A stretch of DNA of 5,429 bases, from the NCBI GenBank assembly GCA_017601265.1, contig JAFNJA010000099.1:2455-7883 (forward strand). Direction: 5' to 3'. Both the position numbers and the translations under genes were made by a program. The stretch's first letter is position 1, and every line of letters begins with the position of its first letter. Source of the DNA: Candidatus Brockarchaeota archaeon (GTDB lineage Archaea; Thermoproteota; EX4484-205; DTQO01). The notes under the pieces were generated by a model. That model saw only the letters and a program-made list of their open reading frames with translations. It did not search any database and was not told where the DNA came from. Below are positions 1 to 5,302 of this stretch, piece after piece.

Positions 1-27
1 GAGGCTGTTAGGAGGGCGGAGTTGTGA
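1..27 (+). CDS. 3' end of an unidentified gene upstream of the HEPN gene (partial)
   Basis: Frame 1 is open from the window edge and reads EAVRRAEL before a TGA stop at 25-27. The stop overlaps the GTG start of the next gene by four bases (GTGA, 24-27), and the next gene's Shine-Dalgarno site lies inside these codons. This is typical of translationally coupled genes. Archaeal HEPN genes of this kind are often paired with a minimal nucleotidyltransferase (MNT) gene, so that is the likely identity. Eight residues cannot show it, so this rests on context only. Confidence 0.5.
   Translation, partial: EAVRRAEL
10..15 (+). promoter_or_regulatory. Shine-Dalgarno site of the HEPN gene
   Basis: AGGAGG lies 8 nt before the GTG at 24 and decides this start. 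It sits inside the coding end of the upstream gene, consistent with coupled translation. Confidence 0.75.
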
Positions 28-470
28 AGCTGGCCAAGTTGGCTGAAGATTATTGCAGGAGGGCAAAGACCAGGATCAAGAGCGCCGAACTCGCCCACTC
101 CGACAAATCGTATCCTGACGTAGTCAGGTATGGCCAGGAATGCGTCGAGCTCTCCTTGAAGGCGGCCCTGAGGGCGGTTGGCGTGGAGTACCCCAAAGAA
201 CACGACGTGGGCAGGATCCTGAGAGCCGTCAAAGACAGGTTCCCCGAGTGGTTCAGGATGGAAACTGGGAAGCTTAGCGAGATTTCCAGAGACCTAGCTG
301 ACAAGAGGGCTCCGAGCCTCTACGGCATCGAATCTTCGGGCAAGGCGCCCAGCGACATCTTCGGCAAGGATGACGCGGAAAAAGCGTTATCCGACGCCAA
401 GTACGTCTTAAACGTCGTGATCAAATTTCTACTCGAACTCCAGGTAATATCTGAAGATCAAATTCGATAA
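24..470 (+). CDS. HEPN domain-containing protein (probable partner of an MNT nucleotidyltransferase)
   Basis: A 148-residue all-alpha protein that fits the archaeal HEPN family (PF05168). The first helices (about 1-50) carry the motif RYGQECVELSLKAALR (35-50). This leads into VGVEYPKEHDVGRIL (52-66), a very common HEPN signature. The second half has RAPSLYG (95-101), a G-PSDIF loop (106-113) and the closing helix DAEKALSDAKYVLNVV (117-132). Many HEPN proteins are RNases with an R-x4-6-H motif. Here the arginine at 95 is followed by LYG instead of histidine, as in many archaeal members, so RNase activity is uncertain. The GTG start at 24 is supported by AGGAGG at 10-15 with an 8-nt spacer and by an in-frame stop at 9-11. 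The 4-bp overlap with the upstream gene suggests a toxin-antitoxin-like pair or a nucleotide-binding complex. The family call is firm; the biological role is inferred. Confidence 0.88.
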   Translation: MKLAKLAEDYCRRAKTRIKSAELAHSDKSYPDVVRYGQECVELSLKAALRAVGVEYPKEHDVGRILRAVKDRFPEWFRMETGKLSEISRDLADKRAPSLYGIESSGKAPSDIFGKDDAEKALSDAKYVLNVVIKFLLELQVISEDQIR

Positions 471-570
471 TTGACTCCAACTTCAGACCGAGGCCTCCGA
501 TTTCCCTGAAACGCCTCATTAAAAACAACTTGGCCGGCAGCCTTCTCCGCGTTTTCATCTATCGCTAATA

Positions 571-586
571 AATTTTCATGAAAATT
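571..586. repeat. perfect 16-bp palindrome overlapping the dehydrogenase stop codon
   Basis: AATTTTCATGAAAATT equals its own reverse complement. It covers the minus-strand TGA stop (576-578) and closes the spacer between two convergent genes. As RNA it could form only a weak six-pair A-U stem with a CAUG loop, so it is at best a poor hairpin terminator. A protein-binding site or chance are alternatives. The rest of the spacer (471-570) holds no recognisable gene or RNA. Confidence 0.5.
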
Positions 587-1592
587 CGATCAGGATCCTT
601 GTGAATTTTTGCGGGGACGAATCCCATTCGAAAAAAGCCTTCGCTGCGTCCATGAACGGAATCACTCGGCTGATCATCTCCCCGAAGGGCAACTTGCGCC
701 CTTCCAGCATTCGGATGACGTCCGGAAAGGCGTTCAACGAGTTCCTTGAACCCAAAACCTCCAGTTCCTTGCTCACGATCAGGTTGGTCTGCAAAGGGGC
801 GTCCTCTTTCGCGTACCCGATGAAAACCACTCGGCCGGAAAAGGCGGCATGTTCTATCGCCATCCTGAAGGTCTGGGGAAGCCCTACCGCCTCGATGGTG
901 ACGCTCGCCCCTTCGCCATTCGTGAGGCCGCGCAACATCGCATTAGCATCGCCTTTCGTGAGGTCGATCGTGTGCCGCGCCCCGAGCTTTTCAGCTTTGG
1001 CTAACTTTGAACCCTCGATGTCCGCGGCGATCACGACCGCTCCCTTGCTTGAGGCCGCGGCCACAACCCCGAGGCCGACCGCGCCGCATCCAAGCACGAG
1101 CACCGTGTCGGTTTCGGCCACCCTTCCCCTGTTCGTCGCGTGGTACCCGACGCTCAGTGGTTCTACCAACGCGAGTTCCTGGAGGGTCAGCGCGTCGCTA
1201 GCGTAGACCTTTTCGTAAGGTATTGAAATTCGTTCGGAAAGCGCTCCGTCGCGCTGGACCCCGAGCGTCTGGTTGTGCTGGCACGCGTTGTAACGGCCCA
1301 AGCGGCAAGAGGGGCAGGAACCGCAGTTCGTATAAGGCAAGATCGCCACGGCCGAACCTAACTTTAGATATTCCGGAACTTTTTCCCCTTTTGCTATGAC
1401 GACGCCGCTCGCCTCGTGGCCAGGAATGCGGGGATAAGTTACCAAGGGCGAAAGCCCCCTGTAGGCGCTCAAGTCGCTGCCGCACAAACCGACGTAACGC
1501 AGCTCCACTAAAACGTCCTTCGGGCCAACCTTCGGCTCCGGGACCTCGACGATCTCTAAGGCCTTGGGTTGGCGCATGGAAACGGCTTTCAT
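576..1592 (-). CDS. zinc-dependent NAD(H) medium-chain alcohol/polyol/sugar-acid dehydrogenase
   Basis: A full-length MDR enzyme (338 residues) oxidising a secondary alcohol of a polyol, sugar acid or similar substrate with NAD+. Catalytic zinc ligands are C37 in GLCGSD, H59-E60 in PGHE and E144 in LVEP. The structural zinc has all four cysteines (C90, C93, C96, C104). The Rossmann motif GCGAVG (168-173) is followed at the end of the second strand by AAD with D191, which favours NAD+ over NADP+. The motifs YPRIPGHE, VAILPYTNCGSCPSC, GVQRDGALSE and in particular LGSRNSLNAFPDVIRML resemble the LgoD/YjjN (L-galactonate 5-dehydrogenase) and RspB group more than threonine or simple alcohol dehydrogenases. 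The exact substrate is not decided by sequence. The MKAV start matches the normal family N-terminus. No well-spaced Shine-Dalgarno site is present, and a TATA-like element about 30 nt upstream suggests near-leaderless expression. The gene is divergent from the beta-helix gene. Confidence 0.93.
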   Translation of the reverse strand: MKAVSMRQPKALEIVEVPEPKVGPKDVLVELRYVGLCGSDLSAYRGLSPLVTYPRIPGHEASGVVIAKGEKVPEYLKLGSAVAILPYTNCGSCPSCRLGRYNACQHNQTLGVQRDGALSERISIPYEKVYASDALTLQELALVEPLSVGYHATNRGRVAETDTVLVLGCGAVGLGVVAAASSKGAVVIAADIEGSKLAKAEKLGARHTIDLTKGDANAMLRGLTNGEGASVTIEAVGLPQTFRMAIEHAAFSGRVVFIGYAKEDAPLQTNLIVSKELEVLGSRNSLNAFPDVIRMLEGRKLPFGEMISRVIPFMDAAKAFFEWDSSPQKFTRILIEFS

Positions 1593-1618
1593 TCCCCGTG
1601 GTCAATCGAAGGCGAGCC

Positions 1619-1626
1619 AAGATAAA
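1619..1626 (-). promoter_or_regulatory. probable TATA-like element of the dehydrogenase gene
   Basis: On the minus strand this reads TTTATCTT, in a local A/T patch of an otherwise GC-rich spacer. Its centre is about 30 nt before the ATG at 1592. With the usual 26-27 nt from TATA centre to transcription start, the leader would be only a few bases, which fits the lack of a well-placed Shine-Dalgarno site. The match to the archaeal consensus is moderate. Confidence 0.45.
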
Positions 1627-1665
1627 TGAATCGGCTCTTGGGACGGATCGGCCTCGCGTCATCCG

Positions 1666-1673
1666 TTTATAAG
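1666..1673 (+). promoter_or_regulatory. TATA box of the beta-helix gene
   Basis: TTTATAAG is a good archaeal TATA element. Its centre is about 38 nt before the TTG start at 1708, giving an expected transcription start near 1695-1697 and a leader of roughly a dozen bases. It shares the spacer with the minus-strand promoter of the dehydrogenase. Confidence 0.6.
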
Positions 1674-1694
1674 GAGCGTTCCAGGAGCTTAGAC

Positions 1695-1700
1695 AGGTGA
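1695..1700 (+). promoter_or_regulatory. Shine-Dalgarno site deciding the TTG start of the beta-helix gene
   Basis: AGGTGA, complementary to the archaeal 16S rRNA 3' end, lies 7 nt before the TTG at 1708. An in-frame TAG at 1690-1692 with no ATG or GTG in between leaves TTG as the only start that keeps the whole membrane segment. Confidence 0.75.
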
Positions 1701-1707
1701 AAGTCCA

Positions 1708-2928
1708 TTGAAGCGCCCCCTCCCCAAGGCCGCCTTATTGGTCCTGGCGGTCCTCCTAGGGATAATGGCGCTCGGCTTGCTTTCTTGGTACATTCCCAAA
1801 GAACATGATCTGGAACCGAGCCGGAGGAAGCTCGAGCTCGAAAGGGCCCTTGCCGAAGCGAAACCAGGTTCGGTCATACTTCTGGAGCCGGGCGTTTACG
1901 AGGGCGGCATCTACGTGGAGAATTTGAGGGGGGAACCGGGAAAACCGATAGTGATAGGAGCCGAGGATCCCCTCAACCCGCCGGTCATAAATGGGGGGAG
2001 GGAGTGCCTGCACCTCGTAGAACCTGCGTATGTCGAGGTTCGTGACATAATTTTTTCGGGAGCGAGCGAAAACGGCTTGAACGTGGACGATGGGGGCTCC
2101 TACGAAACGCCCGCCATCGTCATAACCCTCAGGAACTTGAAGGTAGTGGACATCGGCCCGGAAGGGAACAGGGACGGAATCAAGATGTCCGGCGTCGACT
2201 CCTTCGCGATCGAGAATTGCACGGTCGAGCGTTGGGGGAGCGGTGGGTCGGGAATAGACCTGGTGGGTTGCCACAACGGAATCATAGTGGGTTGCGTGTT
2301 CAGGCACGGAGACGATGTCGGGGCGAGCGGCATCCAGGTCAAAGGGGGGAGCTGCAACGTCACGATCAGGGGCTGCAGGTTCGAGCACGCGGGCCTCAGG
2401 GCCGTCAACATAGGGGGAAGCACTGACATGGGGTACTTCAGGCCCCAACCGCCGCCGGGATACGAGGCCAAGGGCGTGCTTGTGGAGGGTTGCGTGTTCT
2501 TGGGTTCCGAAGCGCCCATAGCGTTCGTGGGCGCCGAAGGCTCGGCCGCGAGGTTCAACACCATATACAGGCCAAGGCGCTGGATCTTGAGGATACTGCA
2601 AGAAACGGTCGGCCCGGGCTTCGCGCCGTGCCGCGACTGCGATTTCACCGACAACGTGATCTACTTCATGTCCCGCGAGATCGCGGAAGCGGTGAATGTG
2701 GGAAGCAACACGTCCCCAGAAACCTTCCGTTTCGCCAGGAATTTTTGGTACGCGGCTGACGACCCAGGCTCGAGCGCCCCGATCCTGCCCGTGGAAGAGG
2801 AGGACGGAGTTTACGGGTTGGATCCGGATTTCGCCGATCCCGAGGGCGGAGATTTCCGCCTTAAACCCGGAAGTCCCGCTACTGGCAAGGGAGCCTTCGC
2901 CCAAGCTGACGAGGCGGAAGGAGAATAG
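1708..2928 (+). CDS. membrane-anchored right-handed parallel beta-helix protein
   Basis: A 406-residue protein that begins with a basic stretch (MKRPLPK) and a hydrophobic helix (about 8-27). There is no clear signal-peptidase site, so it is probably anchored with the body outside the cell. Residues 40-100 form the capping unit usual in this fold: an amphipathic helix, PGSVILLEPGVYEGGIYV (53-70), then a GEPGKPIVIGAED stretch. From about 105 to 350 there are irregular 20-25 residue coils rich in I/V/G/N with inward Cys and Asn, such as IENCTVERW, IIVGCVFRH, VTIRGCRFEHAG and VLVEGCVFLG. The C-terminus has the DPDFADPEGGDFRLKPGSPATGKG motif (372-395) that often ends such proteins. Relatives include polysaccharide lyases, epimerases and uncharacterised surface proteins. 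No catalytic set is recognisable, so binding or cleavage of a polysaccharide is inference from fold and neighbours. It is convergent with the Asp-box gene, 27 bp away. Confidence 0.87.
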   Translation: MKRPLPKAALLVLAVLLGIMALGLLSWYIPKEHDLEPSRRKLELERALAEAKPGSVILLEPGVYEGGIYVENLRGEPGKPIVIGAEDPLNPPVINGGRECLHLVEPAYVEVRDIIFSGASENGLNVDDGGSYETPAIVITLRNLKVVDIGPEGNRDGIKMSGVDSFAIENCTVERWGSGGSGIDLVGCHNGIIVGCVFRHGDDVGASGIQVKGGSCNVTIRGCRFEHAGLRAVNIGGSTDMGYFRPQPPPGYEAKGVLVEGCVFLGSEAPIAFVGAEGSAARFNTIYRPRRWILRILQETVGPGFAPCRDCDFTDNVIYFMSREIAEAVNVGSNTSPETFRFARNFWYAADDPGSSAPILPVEEEDGVYGLDPDFADPEGGDFRLKPGSPATGKGAFAQADEAEGE

Positions 2929-2955
2929 AAGCTTCTAAACATCTAAGTTGGAAAC

Positions 2956-3378
2956 CTACTCGGCCGCTGGGCCCATCCAAACGCTTCCGCCGAACGTGCT
3001 TACGTATATGATGGAATCGTCCTCTGGATCGAAAGTTACGCGCATGGCGTTTCGGAAGGGCAGGCCCCTGAACGGTTCCCAAGTGTCGCCCATGTCCTTG
3101 CTCAGCCAAAGGCCCGGTCCCGGAGCCCCTTCGGTTAGGCAGAGGTAGACCCAATCAGGACGCTTCGGGTTCACAGTGGCGCCAAAAGTCTCCGGGCCCT
3201 TCCTCGCCACCAGGTCCCATGTTTCGCCTCCGTCGGTCGTCCTGTAAAGCCCGCCTTCGGGAGCGTAGAGGTCGCCCGCGCCGAGATATATGACCTTGCT
3301 GTCGCGGGGGTCGACGTCGAAATCCTTCGGCCAGTGCAGGGGTTTAGAGCTGTTGATCCATTCCCAACTCGCCTCCTT
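2956..3378 (-). pseudogene. C-terminal continuation of the Asp-box protein in a shifted frame
   Basis: This frame continues the propeller where the main frame fails. It begins with ASWEWIN, the tail of the eleventh Asp box. Next come DFDVDPRDSKVIYLGAGDLY and the twelfth box TTDGGETW (3217-3240), then the thirteenth box SKDMGDTW (3079-3102) and the end WMGPAAE before a TAG at 2956-2958. No ATG, GTG or TTG occurs in this frame from the junction until a GTG at 3208-3210, inside the blade, so it is not an independent gene. The open frame upstream of 3378 (to 3492) reads as low-complexity Arg/Pro and is a shadow. With the main part the intact protein would be about 715 residues. It may be a true pseudogene or an artefact of a missing or extra base. 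Confidence 0.75.
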
Positions 3379-5105
3379 CCTTCGTCGGTTGTGCGGTAAA
3401 GGCCGGCGCCAGCCACTCCGGCGCGCGTCCCCTTCGTCGTGGAGGTCACGAGCGCGAAGAGGGTGCCGTCTTGGTGGAGGATCAGGCGGCAAGTCCGCGC
3501 GTTCTCGGGCGATCCTAGGCCGCTTGAGCTTGAAAACCAGGACCTGCCGCCATCGACGGACTTGTAAACCCCCGCCTCGAAACAGGAGGCGTAAAGGACG
3601 CGCGCGCCCTCCGGGCTTTTCGGGTCCAGCACGATCGAAGTGACAGGTTTGTCAGGAAGCCCTTTCGAGGAATCGGCCCAGCTGGACCCGAAATCCCCGC
3701 TGATTCCGACCCCTCCGCCCGCCCCCGGCCAGTAGTGCCTGCCCGAGATCACGTTCATGTTCGGGATGTCGTGGAGGTCGGAGAAAGCGGCCCAGATCCG
3801 ACCAGGAACGCTCGGATCGAAGGCAAGCTCGTAGGTCGTGTTTCGCAGGGGTTCGCCATGCTTCCAGTACCAGCTTTTCCCTCCGTTCGTCGAGCGGGCG
3901 AAGCCTATGTCGGTGTAGGCGATGTAGTGCCTGTTGTGTTGGAACGGATCTATGTAGTAGTGCCAAGCGGTCGTCACCACGAGGCCGTTGTTCACCCATC
4001 GATGGCCCGGGCCGGGGGGCCCTTGACCTGGTTCGTGCTTCGTGTGCGAGGAGCTCCAAGTCTTGCCCCCGTCTCTGGTTATGTTGCACGTCATCCAAGT
4101 GGTCAAGATGACGTGGTCCGGATCGGCGGGGTTAATGTTGGCTCCGGAAACGTTCTCTTCCCACCCTCCGGTCTCAGCTATTATGTAGTCCGGCTCGACG
4201 TTCAGCCTGCCCGAACCCTTCGTCCTGAACATTATCTGGCGCCAACTCAGGCCACGGTCATCGCTCCTGTAAACCCTCCCGCCAGAACCCGTCGAAGCGT
4301 ACACGGTCGACGGCTTCACGTTCGTCGTCAGGAGGTAATCGTACTGGCTCGGTCCCCTGTCGGATGCCTTGCCGATCCCTTCCCCCATCGCCTCGACCCA
4401 GGTGTTGCCGAAATCGTCAGATCTGTATACGCCTCCGGCGCACTTTCCTTCGACGACCTTGATCTCGATCGAACAATAAAGAACGCAGATTCCGGTCTCG
4501 GGGTTTGATCCTCCGGCAAAGGCCAGGACGCTTCTCCAAGGGAGGCCGTTGCTCGCATCGGACCATGTCGCCCCTCCATCGTTCGATGCAAAAACTCCCC
4601 TATCTGTACCGGCGAAGCACCGCCTCATTGATGGAGAGCTCGTCTGGTCGACGTGCATTCCGGAAACCTTTCCTTGAAGCCCTTCGCATCTCCTCCAAGT
4701 CTTACCGGCGTCGGGAGAGAAGTAGCCTCCGTCTCCGAACCCGGCGAGCATGAGGTCGGTGTTTGCAGGATCGATGGCGAACTCGATTATCCCGCTCGGA
4801 AGGCCCTCCGAGAACCTGGACCAAGTCAAGCCGCGGTCCCGGCTGACCATCAGCGGACCTCGCCAACCGCTGGCCGCGAACACGACATTCGGATCGGCCG
4901 GGTGGAAGACCGGGCGGCACGCCGTGGAGCTCAGAAGCTGCTCGTGGTGCAGCATCTGCCACGTGTCTCCGCCATCGGTCGTGCGGTAGGCGGCGCTCAT
5001 GTCGCAGTTCAGCAGCGTCAGGTTCGAATCGTGCGGGGATATGGCTGGGGTGTACATCGCACCGCCGCCGCTCAGCCCCACGCTCTTCCATTCGACCTTC
5101 CTCAC
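3171..5105 (-). CDS. Asp-box (BNR/sortilin-like) tandem beta-propeller protein, main part before the frameshift
   Basis: Residues 1 to about 576 carry ten intact Asp-box motifs (S/T-x-D-x-G-x-x-W) starting at 42, 88, 130, 174, 229, 281, 343, 405, 469 and 516, and an eleventh that breaks after TTDEG (572-576). Box 8 has Asn for Asp. Between boxes the usual DP-x(3-4)-hydrophobic strands recur. Thirteen box positions, counting the continuation, fit two seven-bladed propellers, as in GH74 glycosidases and related uncharacterised proteins. D35 in CDMSAAYR and D399 in TDIGFARS precede the first box of each half, matching the places of the GH74 catalytic aspartates. These proteins are often named sialidases, but no sialidase RIP motif or catalytic set is visible. 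The start is GTG at 5105 with AAGGAGGT ahead of it; an in-frame TAG upstream excludes a longer N-terminus, and there is no signal peptide. After about 3378 this frame is no longer real coding sequence (the Arg-rich tail to 3171). Family firm, activity inferred. Confidence 0.85.
   Translation of the reverse strand: MRKVEWKSVGLSGGGAMYTPAISPHDSNLTLLNCDMSAAYRTTDGGDTWQMLHHEQLLSSTACRPVFHPADPNVVFAASGWRGPLMVSRDRGLTWSRFSEGLPSGIIEFAIDPANTDLMLAGFGDGGYFSPDAGKTWRRCEGLQGKVSGMHVDQTSSPSMRRCFAGTDRGVFASNDGGATWSDASNGLPWRSVLAFAGGSNPETGICVLYCSIEIKVVEGKCAGGVYRSDDFGNTWVEAMGEGIGKASDRGPSQYDYLLTTNVKPSTVYASTGSGGRVYRSDDRGLSWRQIMFRTKGSGRLNVEPDYIIAETGGWEENVSGANINPADPDHVILTTWMTCNITRDGGKTWSSSHTKHEPGQGPPGPGHRWVNNGLVVTTAWHYYIDPFQHNRHYIAYTDIGFARSTNGGKSWYWKHGEPLRNTTYELAFDPSVPGRIWAAFSDLHDIPNMNVISGRHYWPGAGGGVGISGDFGSSWADSSKGLPDKPVTSIVLDPKSPEGARVLYASCFEAGVYKSVDGGRSWFSSSSGLGSPENARTCRLILHQDGTLFALVTSTTKGTRAGVAGAGLYRTTDEGRRRVGNGSTALNPCTGRRISTSTPATARSYISARATSTLPKAGFTGRPTEAKHGTWWRGRARRLLAPL
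3366..3386 (-). other. frameshift junction inside the eleventh Asp box
   Basis: On the minus strand the main frame reads ACC GAC GAA GGA (T-D-E-G) and the other frame reads GCG AGT TGG GAA (A-S-W-E). A purine tract GAAGGAAGGAGG lies between them. Removing five bases (AGGAG) would give TTDEGASW, a perfect Asp box. One added base would also rejoin the frames but leave two extra residues. The repetitive tract suits strand slippage or a sequencing error. No classical slippery heptamer is present. Confidence 0.8.
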
Positions 5106-5112
5106 GCCGAAT

Positions 5113-5120
5113 ACCTCCTT
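5113..5120 (-). promoter_or_regulatory. Shine-Dalgarno site of the Asp-box protein gene
   Basis: The minus strand reads AAGGAGGT, ending 7 nt before the GTG at 5105. It is a near-ideal match to the anti-Shine-Dalgarno sequence and supports the GTG start in the absence of any ATG. Confidence 0.8.
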
Positions 5121-5141
5121 ATCCGTGGGTTTGGGTGACCG

Positions 5142-5149
5142 CTATATTT
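5142..5149 (-). promoter_or_regulatory. TATA box of the Asp-box protein gene
   Basis: The minus strand reads AAATATAG. Its centre is about 40 nt before the GTG, so transcription would start near 5119, just at the Shine-Dalgarno site. The TATA-to-start distance is almost the same as at the beta-helix gene. Confidence 0.55.
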
Positions 5150-5173
5150 GGCATTCTAAGCTGTGCCATCCCT

Positions 5174-5203
5174 ATGCCTTTTGGCGAAGGAAAAATGCCT
5201 TCG
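5174..5203. repeat. direct and inverted repeats in the divergent promoter region
   Basis: ATGCCTT occurs at 5174-5180 and again at 5195-5201, exactly 21 bp apart, about two helical turns. Overlapping it, CGAAGG (5185-5190) and CCTTCG (5198-5203) form an inverted repeat with a 7-base loop. The block lies upstream of the TATA boxes of both divergent genes, where an activator or repressor could bind. The repeats are short and could be chance. Confidence 0.35.
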
Positions 5204-5226
5204 TCGCTTAATAGGTTCTGTTCAAG

Positions 5227-5238
5227 ATTCGCGCGAAT
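5227..5238. repeat. perfect 12-bp palindrome upstream of the right-hand promoter
   Basis: ATTCGCGCGAAT is a perfect palindrome about 26 bp before the TATA box at 5264. It overlaps the left arm of a second inverted repeat, ATGAT (5237-5241) and ATCAT (5251-5255). The position suits an operator for the right-hand gene. No regulator is encoded in the window. Confidence 0.4.
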
Positions 5239-5263
5239 GATGCATAAACAATCATGCGAAAAG

Positions 5264-5272
5264 TTTTATATA
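5264..5272 (+). promoter_or_regulatory. strong TATA box and BRE of the right-hand gene
   Basis: TTTTATATA, preceded by a purine-rich GCGAAAAG that suits a TFB-recognition element (BRE), is the clearest archaeal promoter in the window. It lies in its most A/T-rich stretch (about 5240-5287). The expected transcription start is near 5294-5295. Confidence 0.7.
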
Positions 5273-5302
5273 TGTAAAATTAAAATCGTCCATGATCAAG
5301 CT

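Noticed and set aside
601..1206. Plus-strand open frame (201 residues) opposite the dehydrogenase
   Set aside because: The minus strand encodes a complete dehydrogenase with all zinc and NAD motifs; the antisense frame shows only low-complexity Ser/Pro/Ala sequence.
1756..2904. Long minus-strand open frame (382 residues) opposite the beta-helix gene
   Set aside because: It mirrors the beta-helix gene, is rich in Arg, Pro and His with no recognisable domain, and has no promoter or ribosome site. Long antisense frames are common in GC-rich coding DNA.
3366..3386. Programmed ribosomal frameshifting as the main explanation of the frame change
   Set aside because: The shift needed is -1 (or +2), and no X-XXY-YYZ slippery heptamer is present. 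The internal Shine-Dalgarno-like tract alone is not enough, so slippage mutation or sequence error is simpler.
2956..3492. The 178-residue frame as an independent gene
   Set aside because: Its first 38 or so residues are out-of-frame noise opposite real propeller coding. The true part has no start codon at the junction and completes a split Asp box, so it is the end of the propeller gene.
3735..4508. Plus-strand open frame (257 residues) opposite the propeller gene
   Set aside because: It is an antisense shadow of clearly coding Asp-box sequence and has no domain of its own.
2956..5105. Sialidase (neuraminidase) function for the Asp-box protein
   Set aside because: Asp boxes are structural and occur in many propellers. 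No RIP motif, arginine triad or tyrosine nucleophile pattern of sialidases can be recognised, and 13 boxes are too many for a single six-bladed sialidase.
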